Source: Mojavia pulchra JT2-VF2
GTDB taxonomy: Bacteria > Cyanobacteriota > Cyanobacteriia > Cyanobacteriales > Nostocaceae
Direction of reading: 5' to 3'
DNA: 64,000 nucleotides
NCBI GenBank assembly: GCA_019359325.1
Contig: JAHHHN010000022.1
Span: 42,991-106,990 of the forward strand
Under the pieces are notes generated by a model. The model was given only the letters and a program-made list of their open reading frames with translations. It was not told the DNA's origin and searched no databases. This document shows, in pieces, positions 10,658 to 21,491 of the stretch. The position numbers and the translations under genes were made by a program. The stretch's first letter is position 1. Every line of letters starts with the position of its first letter.

Positions 10658-11068
10658 ATGAATTACTATGTAATTTATGACGGCAATTGCAATCTCTGCG
10701 TTACCCTAGTGCAATTACTAGAAAATCTAGACCAAGGAAAGCTGTTTCGCTACAGCCCCATGCAAGATGAACAGACACTTACCCAATGGGGAATTACAGC
10801 CCAAGATTGCGAACAGGGGATGATTTTAATTGATGGCAATGTCCCTGCAAGACGTTGGCAAGGTAGTGACGCTGCTGAAGAGATTGGGCGGTTATTGCCC
10901 GTAGGAAGCATATTTGTAGATGCTTATCGAGCATTACCTGGAGTGAAGTGGGTAGGCGATCGCTTTTACGAACAAATCCGCGACAACCGTTACACTATCT
11001 TTGGCAAGCGTTCCAGCACTTATCAATCGTCATACTGTGTGGATGGTAATTGCAAGGTAGATAGCTAG
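10658..11068 (+). CDS. DCC family thiol-disulfide oxidoreductase-like protein (DUF393)
   Basis: 136 residues with the family signature near the N-terminus (YVIYDGNCNLC, the DxxCxxC motif), then a conserved middle (RWQGSDAAEEIGRLLP) and YRALPGVKWVGDRFYEQIRDNRY typical of this family. The C-terminus has a further pair of cysteines (CVDGNC). It would be a small thioredoxin-fold-like cytoplasmic protein of unproven redox role. GGAG lies 15 bp before the ATG. It is divergent from the AraC gene. Confidence 0.88.
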   Translation: MNYYVIYDGNCNLCVTLVQLLENLDQGKLFRYSPMQDEQTLTQWGITAQDCEQGMILIDGNVPARRWQGSDAAEEIGRLLPVGSIFVDAYRALPGVKWVGDRFYEQIRDNRYTIFGKRSSTYQSSYCVDGNCKVDS

Positions 11069-11640
11069 TACTCAGTCACACAGGTGATGACAGATTAAGG
11101 AAGTTCGTAGTGGGCGCTTTAGTGCTTCAATAAGGGCTGGAGCTACCCATCACAAAAATATCGCTGAATTTCAAAGGCATTTCCTACCCTGGGGCAAGCA
11201 AGTGAAAAAAGTATAGATAATCATTATTACAGTATATTTTAGAACATCTTTCTCCCCCAGCCTTTCCAGCTTCCCCAGCTTGCCTCAACAAATAACTAAA
11301 CTTAGTGCCATTCGACCAAGGGGAGTATTAGGGAACTCCAAAAAATAAATTATTCCAATTTCTGGTTCAACACGACTGTTCCTTCCCCATACTTCCTGCT
11401 CCCTGCTCTCAATGCGATGGGATATTTTTTTAGTTGGAAGTCCCTTATTTTCTGCTTGACCTAACTGAACCCAAATGAGCATTAATGGTCAGTCGGCAAT
11501 AAATTGGGTGTTCTGGTGAATGTATAGATTTAAATCAATGCTATTAAGATAAATATTGAAGCAGCACAACAAGAATTGATGCAGCCGCAACAGCCAGAAC
11601 ACAAGTGCCATCATCCCTCTGCCGAAAATAACAATTAATT
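11069..11640. other. Intergenic gap with degenerate repeats
   Basis: Contains C-rich degenerate heptamer-like DNA near 11250-11282 (CCCAGCCTTTCC...) and a partial purine/pyrimidine repeat around 11380-11410. A 65-codon minus frame at 11285-11482 covers these repeats and is not a gene. The promoter of the kinase gene is presumably in 11480-11640. Confidence 0.45.
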
Positions 11641-13365
11641 ATGAATATGCCTGACTTACTCAGCAACTTCCTTTCAACTGCCTTCATTCCCCACGGGCAT
11701 TGTTACCTTTGGAGGCCGGGTTTAGTCTGGCTACATTTAATTTCAGATGCATTGACCGCGATCGCTTATTACTCAGTCGCCATAGCAATTGTTTACTTTA
11801 CAAATGAGCGCAAAGATCTCCCAGCCAAGACTGTGACACTCCTGGTTGGGTACTTTTTTGTCTTTGCCCTGTGTGGCACCACTCATCTAATGGGAGTAGT
11901 TACGCTCTGGTATCCCATTTATTGGTTTTCAGGACTGTTGAAAGCTTTCAATGCCCTATGGTCATCCTATGCGTTCACCTTTTTATTGATTCCCTTAATT
12001 CCAATCGCGATCGATGCACCAAGTCCAGCTCAGCTAGCCATCACGAACCAGGAACTGGAAGATAGCCGAAGGCGCATCCAATCGATCAATGCGGAACTGG
12101 AGCAACGGGTACAGAAACGCACAGCAGAACTGGAAGCATCCAATCGCGTCAAAGAAGAATTGTTAATCCGCGAACAAGTCATCCGATCTGAGGCTGAGGC
12201 AGCTAATCGCGCTAAAGACGAGTTTCTCTCGATTCTCTCTCATGAATTGAGAACACCGCTCAATGCCATCTTAGGATGGTCGCAGATGTTACGGAAACAA
12301 CATCTGAGCGAGGATAGAGTAATGCATGCCTTAGAGACGATCGAGCGGAACGCCAGATCTCAAACAAAGATCATCGAAGACATCCTCGATATCTCTCGCA
12401 TTATCACAGGCAAGCTACGTCTGCAAGTCCGTCCAGTCAATTTAATTACAGTAATTGAGGCAGCCATTGAGTCTGTGCGACTGGCGGCTGAGGCAAAGTC
12501 AATTCGCATTCAAAGCATTCTTGATTCCTCAGAAAATCCCATCTCTGGTGATGCCGACCGTTTACAGCAAGTCGTTTGGAACCTGCTTTCAAACGCCATC
12601 AAATTCACGCCCAAAGGAGGGCGATTACAGATCCGCTTGGAGAGGGTCAATTCCCATGTCGAAATTACCGTTAGCGATAATGGGCAAGGCATCAGCCCAG
12701 ATTTTCTACCCTATGTCTTTGATCGCTTCCGCCAACACGACAGTACTACCACCCGAAGTTATGGTGGACTCGGTTTGGGGTTAGCAATTGTTCGTCAACT
12801 AGTTGAATTACATGGCGGGACAGTAACTGTGGCAAGTCCAGGAATAGGACAGGGGGCAACCTTTATTGTCAAGCTGCCCATCATGATTATCCATAAACCA
12901 TCGAGTGAGCCAGAGGCATTAGACTTGATCGCTGAAGTTGATGGCAGGATTGATGCTCCGCCTACCTTGGAAGGCTTACAAATATTAGTTGTGGAGGACG
13001 AGGCAGATTCGTTGGAATTGCTAAGTACAATTTTGCAAGAGTATGGCGCTAAAGTCATTTGCGCTGCCTCTGTCAGTCAGGCATTGGAAATCATCGAAAA
13101 CGCGACAGGTCAAAGCTTAGATGTTTTAGTCAGCGATATTGGGATGCCGAATGAGGATGGTTACTCACTGATTCGGAAACTGCGACAACTTGAAGCACAG
13201 CGTGGCGATCGGATGCCAGCTGTTGCACTAACCGCGTATGCAAGAAGCGACGATCGCAGAAAAGCTTTGTTAGCAGGCTTTCAGATACATCTTACAAAAC
13301 CCGTAGATGCAGCGGAGTTAGCGGCTGTGATTGCCAGTCTAACAGGACGAACCGGAAGGTTTTAA
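11641..13365 (+). CDS. Ethylene-receptor-like hybrid sensor histidine kinase
   Basis: 574 residues. Residues 1-125 hold three membrane helices with the plant ethylene-receptor pattern: Asp36 and Tyr43 in helix 1 and Cys78/His82 in helix 2 (CGTTHLMG, like CGATH of ETR1), the copper/ethylene ligands in ETR1. A coiled coil (~133-185) leads to a HisKA domain with His201 (SHELRTPLNAILGW). The HATPase shows N (NLLSNAIKFTP), G1 (VSDNGQGI) and G2 (GGLGLGLAIVRQL) boxes. The C-terminal receiver (~447-570) has phospho-acceptor Asp499 (VSDIGMP) and the KP lysine. No GAF domain is present, unlike most ethylene-receptor homologues. Output may pass to the receiver at 13760. Confidence 0.93.
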   Translation: MNMPDLLSNFLSTAFIPHGHCYLWRPGLVWLHLISDALTAIAYYSVAIAIVYFTNERKDLPAKTVTLLVGYFFVFALCGTTHLMGVVTLWYPIYWFSGLLKAFNALWSSYAFTFLLIPLIPIAIDAPSPAQLAITNQELEDSRRRIQSINAELEQRVQKRTAELEASNRVKEELLIREQVIRSEAEAANRAKDEFLSILSHELRTPLNAILGWSQMLRKQHLSEDRVMHALETIERNARSQTKIIEDILDISRIITGKLRLQVRPVNLITVIEAAIESVRLAAEAKSIRIQSILDSSENPISGDADRLQQVVWNLLSNAIKFTPKGGRLQIRLERVNSHVEITVSDNGQGISPDFLPYVFDRFRQHDSTTTRSYGGLGLGLAIVRQLVELHGGTVTVASPGIGQGATFIVKLPIMIIHKPSSEPEALDLIAEVDGRIDAPPTLEGLQILVVEDEADSLELLSTILQEYGAKVICAASVSQALEIIENATGQSLDVLVSDIGMPNEDGYSLIRKLRQLEAQRGDRMPAVALTAYARSDDRRKALLAGFQIHLTKPVDAAELAAVIASLTGRTGRF

Positions 13366-13759
13366 TTTGTTCTAATGATAATACCCTTTAGCCCCGACTG
13401 AGCAAGAAAGGTACGCGGTCGAGCCTCGCCAGGGGTAGCCACACTGCAACAGCGGATCATTCTTTTTGCTGGTTCATATCATGTCCGCTTAATTAGTTAT
13501 TATTCTCGCATCTGTGTAAAAACCGCGAAATGCTCTTTCTCCCTGCTCTTTGCTCCCTCCTCCCTGCGGTCTTAATGATAAGTCTTTCACCGGACACGAT
13601 ATCACACATCTAGCTTTCAGGATATGCATCTATTAAAAGATGGATTGATACACATCTAATATTTACATAAATATGTAATAAGTATCACTCTAAAGGTTGA
13701 AGCAAAAGCTCGCAACTTTAAACATGGTAATAGATAAAATGTTATAGCTTAATTATGGA
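13366..13759. other. Gap between kinase and receiver genes
   Basis: Holds the MITE-like element at 13474-13604 and AT-rich DNA before the receiver gene. No gene found. Confidence 0.5.
13474..13604. mobile_element. MITE-like element, copy 3 (different core)
   Basis: Ends TCATATCATGTCCG (13474-13487) and CGGACACGATATCA (13591-13604) match the ends of the elements at 4651 and 60202, and the length (~131 bp) is the same. The interior is different (TTAATTAGTTATTATTCTCG, then a pyrimidine-rich run). This suggests that the ends define the family and the core is interchangeable. Confidence 0.6.
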
Positions 13760-14161
13760 ATGCTTAATCAAGGCGTAAGACCGAACAGTGTTAATAACTA
13801 TATTTTGATTTGTGACGATGTTGAAGATAATTGTATTTTCTTTCAAACAATTTTAGAAATGGAAGGTTATACAGTTGAGTTTGTAACGTCTGGAATCGAA
13901 GCTCTCAATAAAATTAAATCTCAAAAGCCAGACTTGTTGCTACTAGATATCATGATGCCTGAAATCAATGGGTATGAAGTAGTTAGACGTGTTCAAAAAG
14001 ATAAACATTTACAAACTCTACCTATTTTGCTAATTACAGCACATCAAGAAGTATTTGCAATGGAATTAAGTGATATAAGCGTTAATGGAATTATTCAAAA
14101 ACCTGTAGATCCTGATGACCTGGTTGAAAGGATTCAAGAGATTTTTGAGGCTGTAGACTAA
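13760..14161 (+). CDS. Single-domain response regulator (receiver only)
   Basis: 133 residues, one CheY-like receiver: acidic pair in ILICDDVEDN, phospho-acceptor Asp63 in LLLLDIMMPE, Thr in LLITAHQ and Lys in QKPVDPDDL. No output domain is attached, so it probably acts by protein contact or as a phosphorelay intermediate. It lies 395 bp after the hybrid kinase on the same strand, a plausible partner. A degenerate paralogue lies convergently 5 bp after its stop. Confidence 0.9.
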   Translation: MLNQGVRPNSVNNYILICDDVEDNCIFFQTILEMEGYTVEFVTSGIEALNKIKSQKPDLLLLDIMMPEINGYEVVRRVQKDKHLQTLPILLITAHQEVFAMELSDISVNGIIQKPVDPDDLVERIQEIFEAVD

Positions 14162-14166
14162 CAGGG

Positions 14167-14544
14167 TTAATCTAAAATTGCTCTAACCTGAGAAATTACA
14201 GTATCAATATTAATAGGTTTGTGAATAAATCCATCAACTTTTATATCGAGATTAGTAGCATCTATATCCATACCTGTTACTAATAATATAGGGAGAGATT
14301 TTAATTTATTTGACGTTCGGATGTGCTGAACAACTTCAAACCCATCCATTAGAGGCATCATAACATCTATTATTACTAAGTCTGGTAGATTAGAGTTTGT
14401 TTCAAGAAATTTAAGCACTTCTCTACCAGAATTAACTATTTGAATTTTACAATTATCTGCTAATAGTATTGCTTCTAATAGCAGTGCATCATCAGCAACG
14501 TCATCACAAATTAATATGAGAAAAAATAGCTTTCTATGCGTGAT
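14167..14544 (-). pseudogene. Receiver-domain paralogue lacking a normal start codon
   Basis: The frame is open from 14544 to the stop at 14167 and encodes a complete receiver: LILICDDVADDALLLEAILL, then the phospho-acceptor in LVIIDVMMPLMDGFEVVQHI, and KPINIDTVISQVRAILD. The first in-frame ATG is at 14418, after the acidic pair and first helix. Upstream of the receiver there is no ATG, GTG or TTG before a TAG at 14545-14547; only ATC, ATA and ATT codons occur. It resembles the receiver at 13760 (ILICDDV, DVMMP/DIMMP, LPILLVT/LPILLIT), so it is probably a decaying tandem duplicate in inverted orientation. An ATT start is possible but rare. Confidence 0.65.
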
Positions 14545-14984
14545 CTACTACACAAAAGAGCTAAAATGTGTAATCCAGCCGCGAAAGTAGAGTACCCATA
14601 CTGCTAAAACAGAATCGGTTCGCTGTCAGGCGTTCTCGTACCCCTATGGGGAAGTAAACTACGCGTAGCGTCTCCGGCAGGAGAAGACTAGGTAGGAAGA
14701 CGCGGAGATTGATCTGTTGCAAAATTATAGAAAATTGGTGTAACAACATTTTTTAGCTTCTTACTTAAACTATCTATAACCTCTCGCAACAAAATTACAT
14801 AATTCGATAGAGTTTTTTAGTTCAATCTTCCCTACAAGGGTGAATAGACAGACTTTTGCCGTGAAAAAAATCCGTCTGCGGGTGCTAGAAAATTGTCTGA
14901 GAGACCAACCATGATGCTAGCTGGCGCGATCATTACGCTCATGTCACACTTCGGCACACACATTATCTAACGGGAGGATACTGC
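14545..14984. other. Gap before treZ with small palindromes
   Basis: Contains short nested palindromes (CCCCTATGGGG near 14632, CTACGCGTAG near 14658, TCTCCGGCAGGAGA near 14670) of a kind scattered in cyanobacterial gaps. A GGGAGGA Shine-Dalgarno lies 8 bp before the treZ GTG. No gene is called; the 62-codon minus frame is built on the palindromes. Confidence 0.5.
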
Positions 14985-16850
14985 GTGAAAACTGGTGCTC
15001 ACTACTTGGGTAACGGAGAGTGCGAATTTATAGTTTGGTCTCCGACCTTAAATAGCGTTGCAGTAGAAATTTTGACCCCACAACAGCAAGTAATTCCGCT
15101 CAAACCTCAAGGAGAGGAATACTGGCAAACAAAAGTGAATGATGTCTATCCAGGCACGCTTTATCGCTACGTCTTGGATGGAGAAAATGCCTTTGCCGAT
15201 CCAGCATCGCAGTATCAACCCGAAGGAGTTCATGGGCCGTCTCAAGTTATCGATCACCAGTTCGAGTGGACAGATAACGGGTGGAATGGCATTCCCTTGG
15301 AGTCGATGATTTTTTATGAACTTCATGTTGGTACATTCACGCCGGAAGGAACCTTCACCGCCATCATTCCCCGTCTAGCGGAACTGAGAGAAGTGGGAAT
15401 TAACGCAATTGAGATTATGCCGATCGCTCAGTTTCCCGGAGACACTCATATTGAAGCTAGTTTGGCATACCGTAACTGGGGCTATGACGGCGTTTACCCA
15501 TTTGCTGTGCAAAATTCTTATGGTACTCCCGCCGATCTCAAGCAACTAGTGAATGCTTGTCATCAACATGGTATTGCTGTTGTGCTGGATGTGGTCTATA
15601 ACCACTTTGGCCCAGAAGGCAACTATATGAGCCAGTTCGCGCCCTACTTTACTAAAACCTATAAGACACCGTGGGGCAACGCGATGAATTTCGATGATGC
15701 CCACAGTCAAGGTGTGCGTAACTATTTCATCCAAAATGCACTGTATTGGTTACGAAATTTCCACATTGATGCATTGCGACTCGATGCTATTCAGGCGATT
15801 TACGATCTGGGAGCCAAGCACTTTTTGTGGGATTTGGCAGAAGCTGTTCATAGCTTTTCCCTTGGGCAGGAAAACGGATGGAAACGCCACTTAATTGCCG
15901 AAAGTGACCTGAATAATCCGCAAATAATTCGTCCCCCAGAATTAGGTGGTTATGGGCTTGATGCTCAGTGGAGTGATGACTTTCACCATTCGTTGCACGC
16001 ACTTTTGACAGGCGATCGCCAAGGATATTATCAAGACTTTGGACAATGTGCCCAGCTAGCGAAAGCTTACGAAGATACTTTTGTCTACGATTGGAAGTAC
16101 GCTCCTCACCGCCAGAGATTTCATGGCATGTCTTGCCGCGATCGCTCGCCATCGCAGTTTTTGGTATGTATCCAAAATCACGATCAAATCGGCAATCAAA
16201 TGAAAGGAGAACGCCTGACTGAGCGTCTTTCCTTTGAGGGTTTGAAATTAGCCGCTGGTGCTGTGCTGTTGTCGCCTAACTTACCACTGTTGTTCATGGG
16301 TGAAGAATACGGCGAAACTGCACCGTTCATGTATTTTGTCAGCCACTCCGATGCAGATTTAATTCAAGCTGTTCGCGCCGGACGCAAACAAGAATTTGAA
16401 GCATTTCACTATGCAGATAATCCACCAGATCCAGAATCAGCAGAAACTTTTTTACGTTGTAAACTTAATTGGCAATTACGTAACGAAGGCCAACACAAAG
16501 TTTTACTAGATTGGTATCGCCAATTAATTAACTTGCGCCAGACTCATCCTGCACTTTTAAAACTAGACCGCAACTTCATCCAAGCAACTAGCGATGAAGA
16601 TAAACAATTAGTCATTGTGCGCCGTTGGTGCGAGTCGAGCGAATTGATATTTGCGATGAATTTTAATAAATCTCCAGTGACAGTAACTCTGCCAATAGAG
16701 AGCAATGCTCACAAACTATTAGACTCCGCAGATACATCATGGGCCGGGCCTGGTTCCCAAGCACCTGAGCATTTGTCTGTAAAACAAGAACTGCAACTGC
16801 AACCCACAAGTCTCGTGCTGTATGAACTAGAGGCAGAAGGCACAAGCTAG
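14985..16850 (+). CDS. treZ: Malto-oligosyltrehalose trehalohydrolase
   Basis: 621 residues, GH13. It cleaves the terminal trehalose from maltooligosyl-trehalose. An N-terminal beta-sandwich (1-90, [21 protein letters not shown]) is followed by the barrel with [29 protein letters not shown], the nucleophile Asp267 ([10 protein letters not shown]), the acid Glu306 (LIAESDLN) and [16 protein letters not shown]. Length is usual for the family. The start is GTG with GGGAGGA 8 bp upstream. It is first of three collinear genes treZ-treY-treH, 126 bp from treY. The same set in Anabaena is tied to trehalose build-up on drying. Confidence 0.97.
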   Translation: MKTGAHYLGNGECEFIVWSPTLNSVAVEILTPQQQVIPLKPQGEEYWQTKVNDVYPGTLYRYVLDGENAFADPASQYQPEGVHGPSQVIDHQFEWTDNGWNGIPLESMIFYELHVGTFTPEGTFTAIIPRLAELREVGINAIEIMPIAQFPGDTHIEASLAYRNWGYDGVYPFAVQNSYGTPADLKQLVNACHQHGIAVVLDVVYNHFGPEGNYMSQFAPYFTKTYKTPWGNAMNFDDAHSQGVRNYFIQNALYWLRNFHIDALRLDAIQAIYDLGAKHFLWDLAEAVHSFSLGQENGWKRHLIAESDLNNPQIIRPPELGGYGLDAQWSDDFHHSLHALLTGDRQGYYQDFGQCAQLAKAYEDTFVYDWKYAPHRQRFHGMSCRDRSPSQFLVCIQNHDQIGNQMKGERLTERLSFEGLKLAAGAVLLSPNLPLLFMGEEYGETAPFMYFVSHSDADLIQAVRAGRKQEFEAFHYADNPPDPESAETFLRCKLNWQLRNEGQHKVLLDWYRQLINLRQTHPALLKLDRNFIQATSDEDKQLVIVRRWCESSELIFAMNFNKSPVTVTLPIESNAHKLLDSADTSWAGPGSQAPEHLSVKQELQLQPTSLVLYELEAEGTS

Positions 16851-16871
16851 AAGGCAAAAGGCTTTAACAAT

Positions 16872-16972
16872 AAAAGGATTAGGGACTAAGGAAAACCCCC
16901 AGTCCCCAATCCCCAATACCCAATCCCCAATACCCAATCCCCAATCCCCAGTACCCAATCCCCAATCTTCAA
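16872..16972. repeat. STRR array between treZ and treY
   Basis: Runs of CCCCAAT, CCCCAGT and ACCCAAT on the plus strand fill the gap and end 5 bp before the treY ATG, so the array replaces any ordinary ribosome-binding site. Confidence 0.9.
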
Positions 16973-16976
16973 TCCC

Positions 16977-19769
16977 ATGCGAGTTCCCAAGGCAACTTAT
17001 CGAATTCAATTTACATCTCAGTTTGGCTTTGAAAACGCTAAAGCGATCGCAGCTTATTTGGCAGATCTGGGCATTTCTGATCTGTATGCTTCTCCCATTT
17101 TTAAAGCACGATCTGGGAGTACGCATGGCTACGATGTAGTAGATGCTGCTCAACTAAATCCAGAATTGGGAAGTGCTGAGTCCTTTGAGGCATTAGTGAG
17201 CGAACTACAAAGCCTTGGTATGGGCTGGTTGCAAGATATTGTGCCCAATCACATGGCTTATAGTAGCGAAAACCCTTACTTAATGGATGTGTTAGAACAT
17301 GGCCCAGATTCTAGTTATACCGACTACTTCGATTTGTGTTGGAATGCTCCCTTTGGCGATCGCCAAGAACGAATTTTAGCTCCCTTACTGGGAGACTTCT
17401 ACGGTGTATCCCTAGAAAAAGGAGACATCCAGCTGCAATATGAACAAAACGGTTTAACCGTCAACTATTACAGCCTAAAATTACCCCTGAGATTAGAGTC
17501 TTACACCAAATTTCTAACTCACAATTTGGGCAAACTCACCCGCACACTGGGACGCAACCATCCCGATTTCATTAAGCTATTGGGTATTCTCTACATTCTC
17601 AAAAGTGTGCCCTCAGAGGTTGCTGGCAAACAGCGACAAGACCAAATCGCCTTTATTAAAGGTTTGGTATGGGAACTTTACACCACAAACGATACTATTC
17701 GTGAGTTTATTGACGAGAACCTCAAAACTTTCAATGGAGAAGTAGGTAATCCTGATAGCTTTAATTTGCTAGATGACATACTGAACGATCAATTTTACCG
17801 TCTCGCCTTTTGGAAAGTTGGGGCGGAAGAAATGAATTACCGCCGTTTTTTCACTGTTAACGAACTTATTTCTGTAAAAGTTGAAGAACTGCGAGTATTT
17901 AATAACACTCATAGCTTAATTCAAAAACTGGTAGAAGAAGGCAAATTTACTGGTTTAAGAATTGACCATATTGATGGGCTGTACAACCCAACACAGTATC
18001 TGGAACGCCTCCATGAAAAGTTGGGAGATGTTTACATCACAGTTGAAAAAATCTTAGAACTCACCGAAGATTTACCGGAAAATTGGGAAATTGCAGGTAC
18101 GTCGGGATATGACTTTTTAAACTATATAAATGGTGTATTCTGCCAATCGGAAAATGAGTCGCGGTTCGATAAAATTTACCATAATTTTGTAAACTCGAAA
18201 GTAAATTATGCGTCCCTTGTCAATGCCAATAAGCACCTCATCCTCGAAAAGAACTTAGCGGGTGACATTGATAATCTGGCTATCTTATTAAAGAATATTT
18301 CCAGCAAATACCGCTATGGCAATGACTTTACAGTTAATGGACTCAAACGGGCGATCGCGGAAATTTTAACTCTGTTTCCGATTTATCGTACCTACATTAC
18401 CCCCGATGGCATTCACGATAGCGATCGCGTTTACATTCAAGAAGTAATTCGCCAAGCTAAGGAACAAGTACCTCTGTTGCAGCATGAAATGGACTTTATT
18501 GAAAAGCTCATGCTGTTAGAGTTTGATGACTCTCTCACTCAGACAGAACGGGAACAGTGGCTATATTTTGTCCTGCGGATGCAGCAATACACTGGCCCGC
18601 TGATGGCAAAAGGCGTAGAAGATACTACGTTATATGCTTACAATCGGTTGCTGTCGCTCAATGAAGTAGGCGGAAATCCTAGTCATTTTGGCATCTCTTT
18701 AGCCGACTTCCACGCTTTTAACCATAAGCACCAAATCCATTGGCCCCATACAATGAATACCACCGCGACTCACGATACCAAGCGCGGTGAAGATGTGCGC
18801 GCCCGGTTAAATGTGTTATCGGAGATTCCAGAAGAATGGGATCAACAGGTAAACACTTGGAGTAGCTTGAATCAAGGGCACAAAACCGAGCGCAATGGAT
18901 TAGCGATGCCCGATCGCAACGATGAATATTTTCTCTATCAAACGTTAGTCGGGGCGTTTCCTTTTGCCGAACACGAACACGCATCCTTTGTGGAACGGGT
19001 GAAGGAATACATCATTAAATCAATTCGAGAAGCGAAAGTTCATACAGCATGGTTGCGCCCTGATAGTGAGTATGAAGACGCTTGTACTTCGTTTGTGGAA
19101 AAAGTATTAAACCCGTCCATTTCCAGGCAATTTATTGAAGCTTTTCGCGTTTTTCAGGAGCGAATTGCGGACTATGGCATATTTAATTCCCTGTCCCAAA
19201 CTTTACTAAAAATTGCTGCACCTGGTGTACCCGACTTTTATCAAGGAACTGAACTTTGGGAACTCAGCCTAGTCGATCCAGACAACCGCCGCCCTGTAGA
19301 TTTTGAGCAGCGACGTGCTTACTTAAGTACGATCAAAGAACAAAGCAAAACTGACATTCTGGGCTTGATTCAAAAGTTACTTAATCACAAAATCGATGGC
19401 AGAATCAAACTGTTTTTGACAACCCAAGCACTCAAAGCCAGAACAGATTATCTCTCTCTATTCCAAGATGGTGATTATCTGCCATTAGAAATTCAGGGAA
19501 CCCACGCCGATCACATCATCGCCTTTGCCAGACAGCAGGGAAATCAAACAGCGATCGCGATCGCCCCTCGTTTGTTAACTCGTCTCATCCAGCCAGGAGA
19601 ATATCCTTTAGGCGAGTCCGTGTGGCAAGATACGCACCTACAATTACCTCAAGGAACTTCCTCAAGCTGGAAAAATCTTCTGACTCAGCAAACCGTAGAA
19701 GCGACAGGAACGTTACCTATTGGTGCAGCCCTAGCTCATTTTCCAGTTGCTTTGTTAGTAAGCGAGTGA
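16977..19769 (+). CDS. treY: Malto-oligosyltrehalose synthase
   Basis: 930 residues, GH13. It isomerises the reducing-end alpha-1,4 bond of maltodextrin to alpha,alpha-1,1, giving maltooligosyl-trehalose, the TreZ substrate. The N-terminus [40 protein letters not shown] and [14 protein letters not shown] are family hallmarks. The nucleophile is Asp330 in [13 protein letters not shown]. Later [13 protein letters not shown] and [16 protein letters not shown] are also typical. Length is normal. It has no visible Shine-Dalgarno because an STRR array abuts the ATG; translation could be coupled or weak. Confidence 0.97.
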   Translation: MRVPKATYRIQFTSQFGFENAKAIAAYLADLGISDLYASPIFKARSGSTHGYDVVDAAQLNPELGSAESFEALVSELQSLGMGWLQDIVPNHMAYSSENPYLMDVLEHGPDSSYTDYFDLCWNAPFGDRQERILAPLLGDFYGVSLEKGDIQLQYEQNGLTVNYYSLKLPLRLESYTKFLTHNLGKLTRTLGRNHPDFIKLLGILYILKSVPSEVAGKQRQDQIAFIKGLVWELYTTNDTIREFIDENLKTFNGEVGNPDSFNLLDDILNDQFYRLAFWKVGAEEMNYRRFFTVNELISVKVEELRVFNNTHSLIQKLVEEGKFTGLRIDHIDGLYNPTQYLERLHEKLGDVYITVEKILELTEDLPENWEIAGTSGYDFLNYINGVFCQSENESRFDKIYHNFVNSKVNYASLVNANKHLILEKNLAGDIDNLAILLKNISSKYRYGNDFTVNGLKRAIAEILTLFPIYRTYITPDGIHDSDRVYIQEVIRQAKEQVPLLQHEMDFIEKLMLLEFDDSLTQTEREQWLYFVLRMQQYTGPLMAKGVEDTTLYAYNRLLSLNEVGGNPSHFGISLADFHAFNHKHQIHWPHTMNTTATHDTKRGEDVRARLNVLSEIPEEWDQQVNTWSSLNQGHKTERNGLAMPDRNDEYFLYQTLVGAFPFAEHEHASFVERVKEYIIKSIREAKVHTAWLRPDSEYEDACTSFVEKVLNPSISRQFIEAFRVFQERIADYGIFNSLSQTLLKIAAPGVPDFYQGTELWELSLVDPDNRRPVDFEQRRAYLSTIKEQSKTDILGLIQKLLNHKIDGRIKLFLTTQALKARTDYLSLFQDGDYLPLEIQGTHADHIIAFARQQGNQTAIAIAPRLLTRLIQPGEYPLGESVWQDTHLQLPQGTSSSWKNLLTQQTVEATGTLPIGAALAHFPVALLVSE

Positions 19770-19811
19770 TGATTGATCAGTGCTGAGTGCTGAGTACTCA
19801 GTAAAAATATT

Positions 19812-19887
19812 AATCCCCAGTTCCAGTCCCCAGTCCCCAATCCCCAATCCCCAGTCCCCAGTCCCCAATGCCCTATACCCAATCCCT
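19812..19887. repeat. STRR array between treY and treH
   Basis: CCCCAGT and CCCCAAT heptamers on the plus strand, preceded by GTGCTGAGTGCTGAGTACT (19780-19798), a relative of the ACTCAGC heptamer seen elsewhere. Confidence 0.85.
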
Positions 19888-19945
19888 AGTGCTGAGAAAG
19901 AAATAAAATCAGCACTCTTTTGATAACGATAATAAATTGCTAATT

Positions 19946-21487
19946 ATGACTACTGAATTTTCTACCCAATCGGCATTTACTAAAACACAGATTGACGCCG
20001 TGCGGGACTATATCAAAAAAACGTGGAAAACACTAACGCGATCGCACGAACATTTATTGGAGTCCGCACAGGATGCCAAGCTAGACCATCAAGTAGAAAC
20101 TCCCTGGATTATCTACATTTCGCCTAGAGAAGACTGCCCCAATATTCAGTCGGTGTTGGAGCGATCGCTATCTGCGGAGGATGTAAGTAGGATAGCAATT
20201 CGCACTTTGCCGCCCGAAGCCGAAGCGATTCGAGAGCATGGTTTGCTGTACCTGCCTGGGTCTTACGTTGTGCCCGGTGGACGTTTTAATGAATTGTACG
20301 GTTGGGACAGTTATTTTATCTTGCTGGGGTTGTTGCGAGATGGGGAATTGGATCTGGCACAAAGTCAAGTTGATCAGTTGCTTTATCAAGTGCAGCATTA
20401 CGGCACGATCCTCAATGCCAACCGAACTTATATGCTGTCGCGATCGCAACCCCCAGTCCTCAGCCTGATGGTTTTGGCACTGTTCCAGCATACCCAGGAT
20501 GAAGAGTGGCTACGGTCAACTGTACCTTTGTTAGAGCAGTTTTATTATTACTGGGTAGTACCGCCCCACCTTAACCCAGCCACAGGCTTATCCCGATACT
20601 ATGCTTTAGGAGAAGGGCCAGCACCGGAAGTAGTATTTTCTGAACGGGATGAGGAGGGAAGAAGCCACTACGATCGCGTCAAGCAATACTATCAAAGGTT
20701 TGAAATTGAAGATTATGATGTCAGCCTTTACTACAACCGCGATCGGGATGAATTGACTAATCTGTTTTACAAAGGCGATCGCACGATGCGCGAGTCCGGC
20801 TTTGATATCACTAACCGCTTTGGCCCTTTCAGTATTGATATTATTCACTACGCGCCCGTGTGCCTCAACAGTTTGCTCTATCAAATGGAGCAAGATTTAG
20901 CACAAATTAACGATATTTTTGGGAACCAAGAACTAGCCAAGCAATGGCGCGATCGGGCAAAAGTCCGCCGCGATCGCATTGATCAGTGTCTCTGGGATGA
21001 GGAACAAGGGCTATATCTGGACTATCATTTCCAAACTGAAAAACGCCGCAACTACGAATTTGCTACCACTTTTTATCCCCTCTGGACAGGACTCGCATCA
21101 GAAGCGCAAGCCAAACGCGTTGTCGAAAATCTTTCTTTGTTTGAAGCACCAGGCGGAATCTTTACTAGTACCCGCGTTACAGGTAATCAGTGGGATGCTC
21201 CTTTTGGTTGGGCTCCATTGACATTGATTGCTGTTGAGGGAATGCACCGCTATGGTTATTACAAAGAAGGCGATCGTATTGCCCACAAGTTCCTGGCGAT
21301 GGTGATTAAGGAATTTGAGCGCCGCGGTATTTTAGTTGAGAAATACGATGTCGAGCGCTGTTCTGCCAATGTTTCTGACGAAATCTGCTTTGGATACAGC
21401 TCTAACGAAATCGGTTTTGGCTGGACTAATGCTGTTGTTCTAGAACTGCTAGCAGCATTGAACCGAGGACGGGGGATTGCAGATTAG
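19946..21487 (+). CDS. treH: Trehalase (GH37)
   Basis: 513 residues from the ATG at 19946 (a TTG three codons upstream is less likely). Both trehalase signatures are exact: PGGRFNELYGWDSYF (residues 110-124) and QWDAPFGWAP (415-424). It hydrolyses trehalose to two glucoses. It has no signal peptide, so it should act in the cytoplasm and set the trehalose level against TreY/TreZ in the same cluster. Its stop lies 4 bp from the convergent eboD stop. Confidence 0.96.
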   Translation: MTTEFSTQSAFTKTQIDAVRDYIKKTWKTLTRSHEHLLESAQDAKLDHQVETPWIIYISPREDCPNIQSVLERSLSAEDVSRIAIRTLPPEAEAIREHGLLYLPGSYVVPGGRFNELYGWDSYFILLGLLRDGELDLAQSQVDQLLYQVQHYGTILNANRTYMLSRSQPPVLSLMVLALFQHTQDEEWLRSTVPLLEQFYYYWVVPPHLNPATGLSRYYALGEGPAPEVVFSERDEEGRSHYDRVKQYYQRFEIEDYDVSLYYNRDRDELTNLFYKGDRTMRESGFDITNRFGPFSIDIIHYAPVCLNSLLYQMEQDLAQINDIFGNQELAKQWRDRAKVRRDRIDQCLWDEEQGLYLDYHFQTEKRRNYEFATTFYPLWTGLASEAQAKRVVENLSLFEAPGGIFTSTRVTGNQWDAPFGWAPLTLIAVEGMHRYGYYKEGDRIAHKFLAMVIKEFERRGILVEKYDVERCSANVSDEICFGYSSNEIGFGWTNAVVLELLAALNRGRGIAD

Positions 21488-21491
21488 GGAT

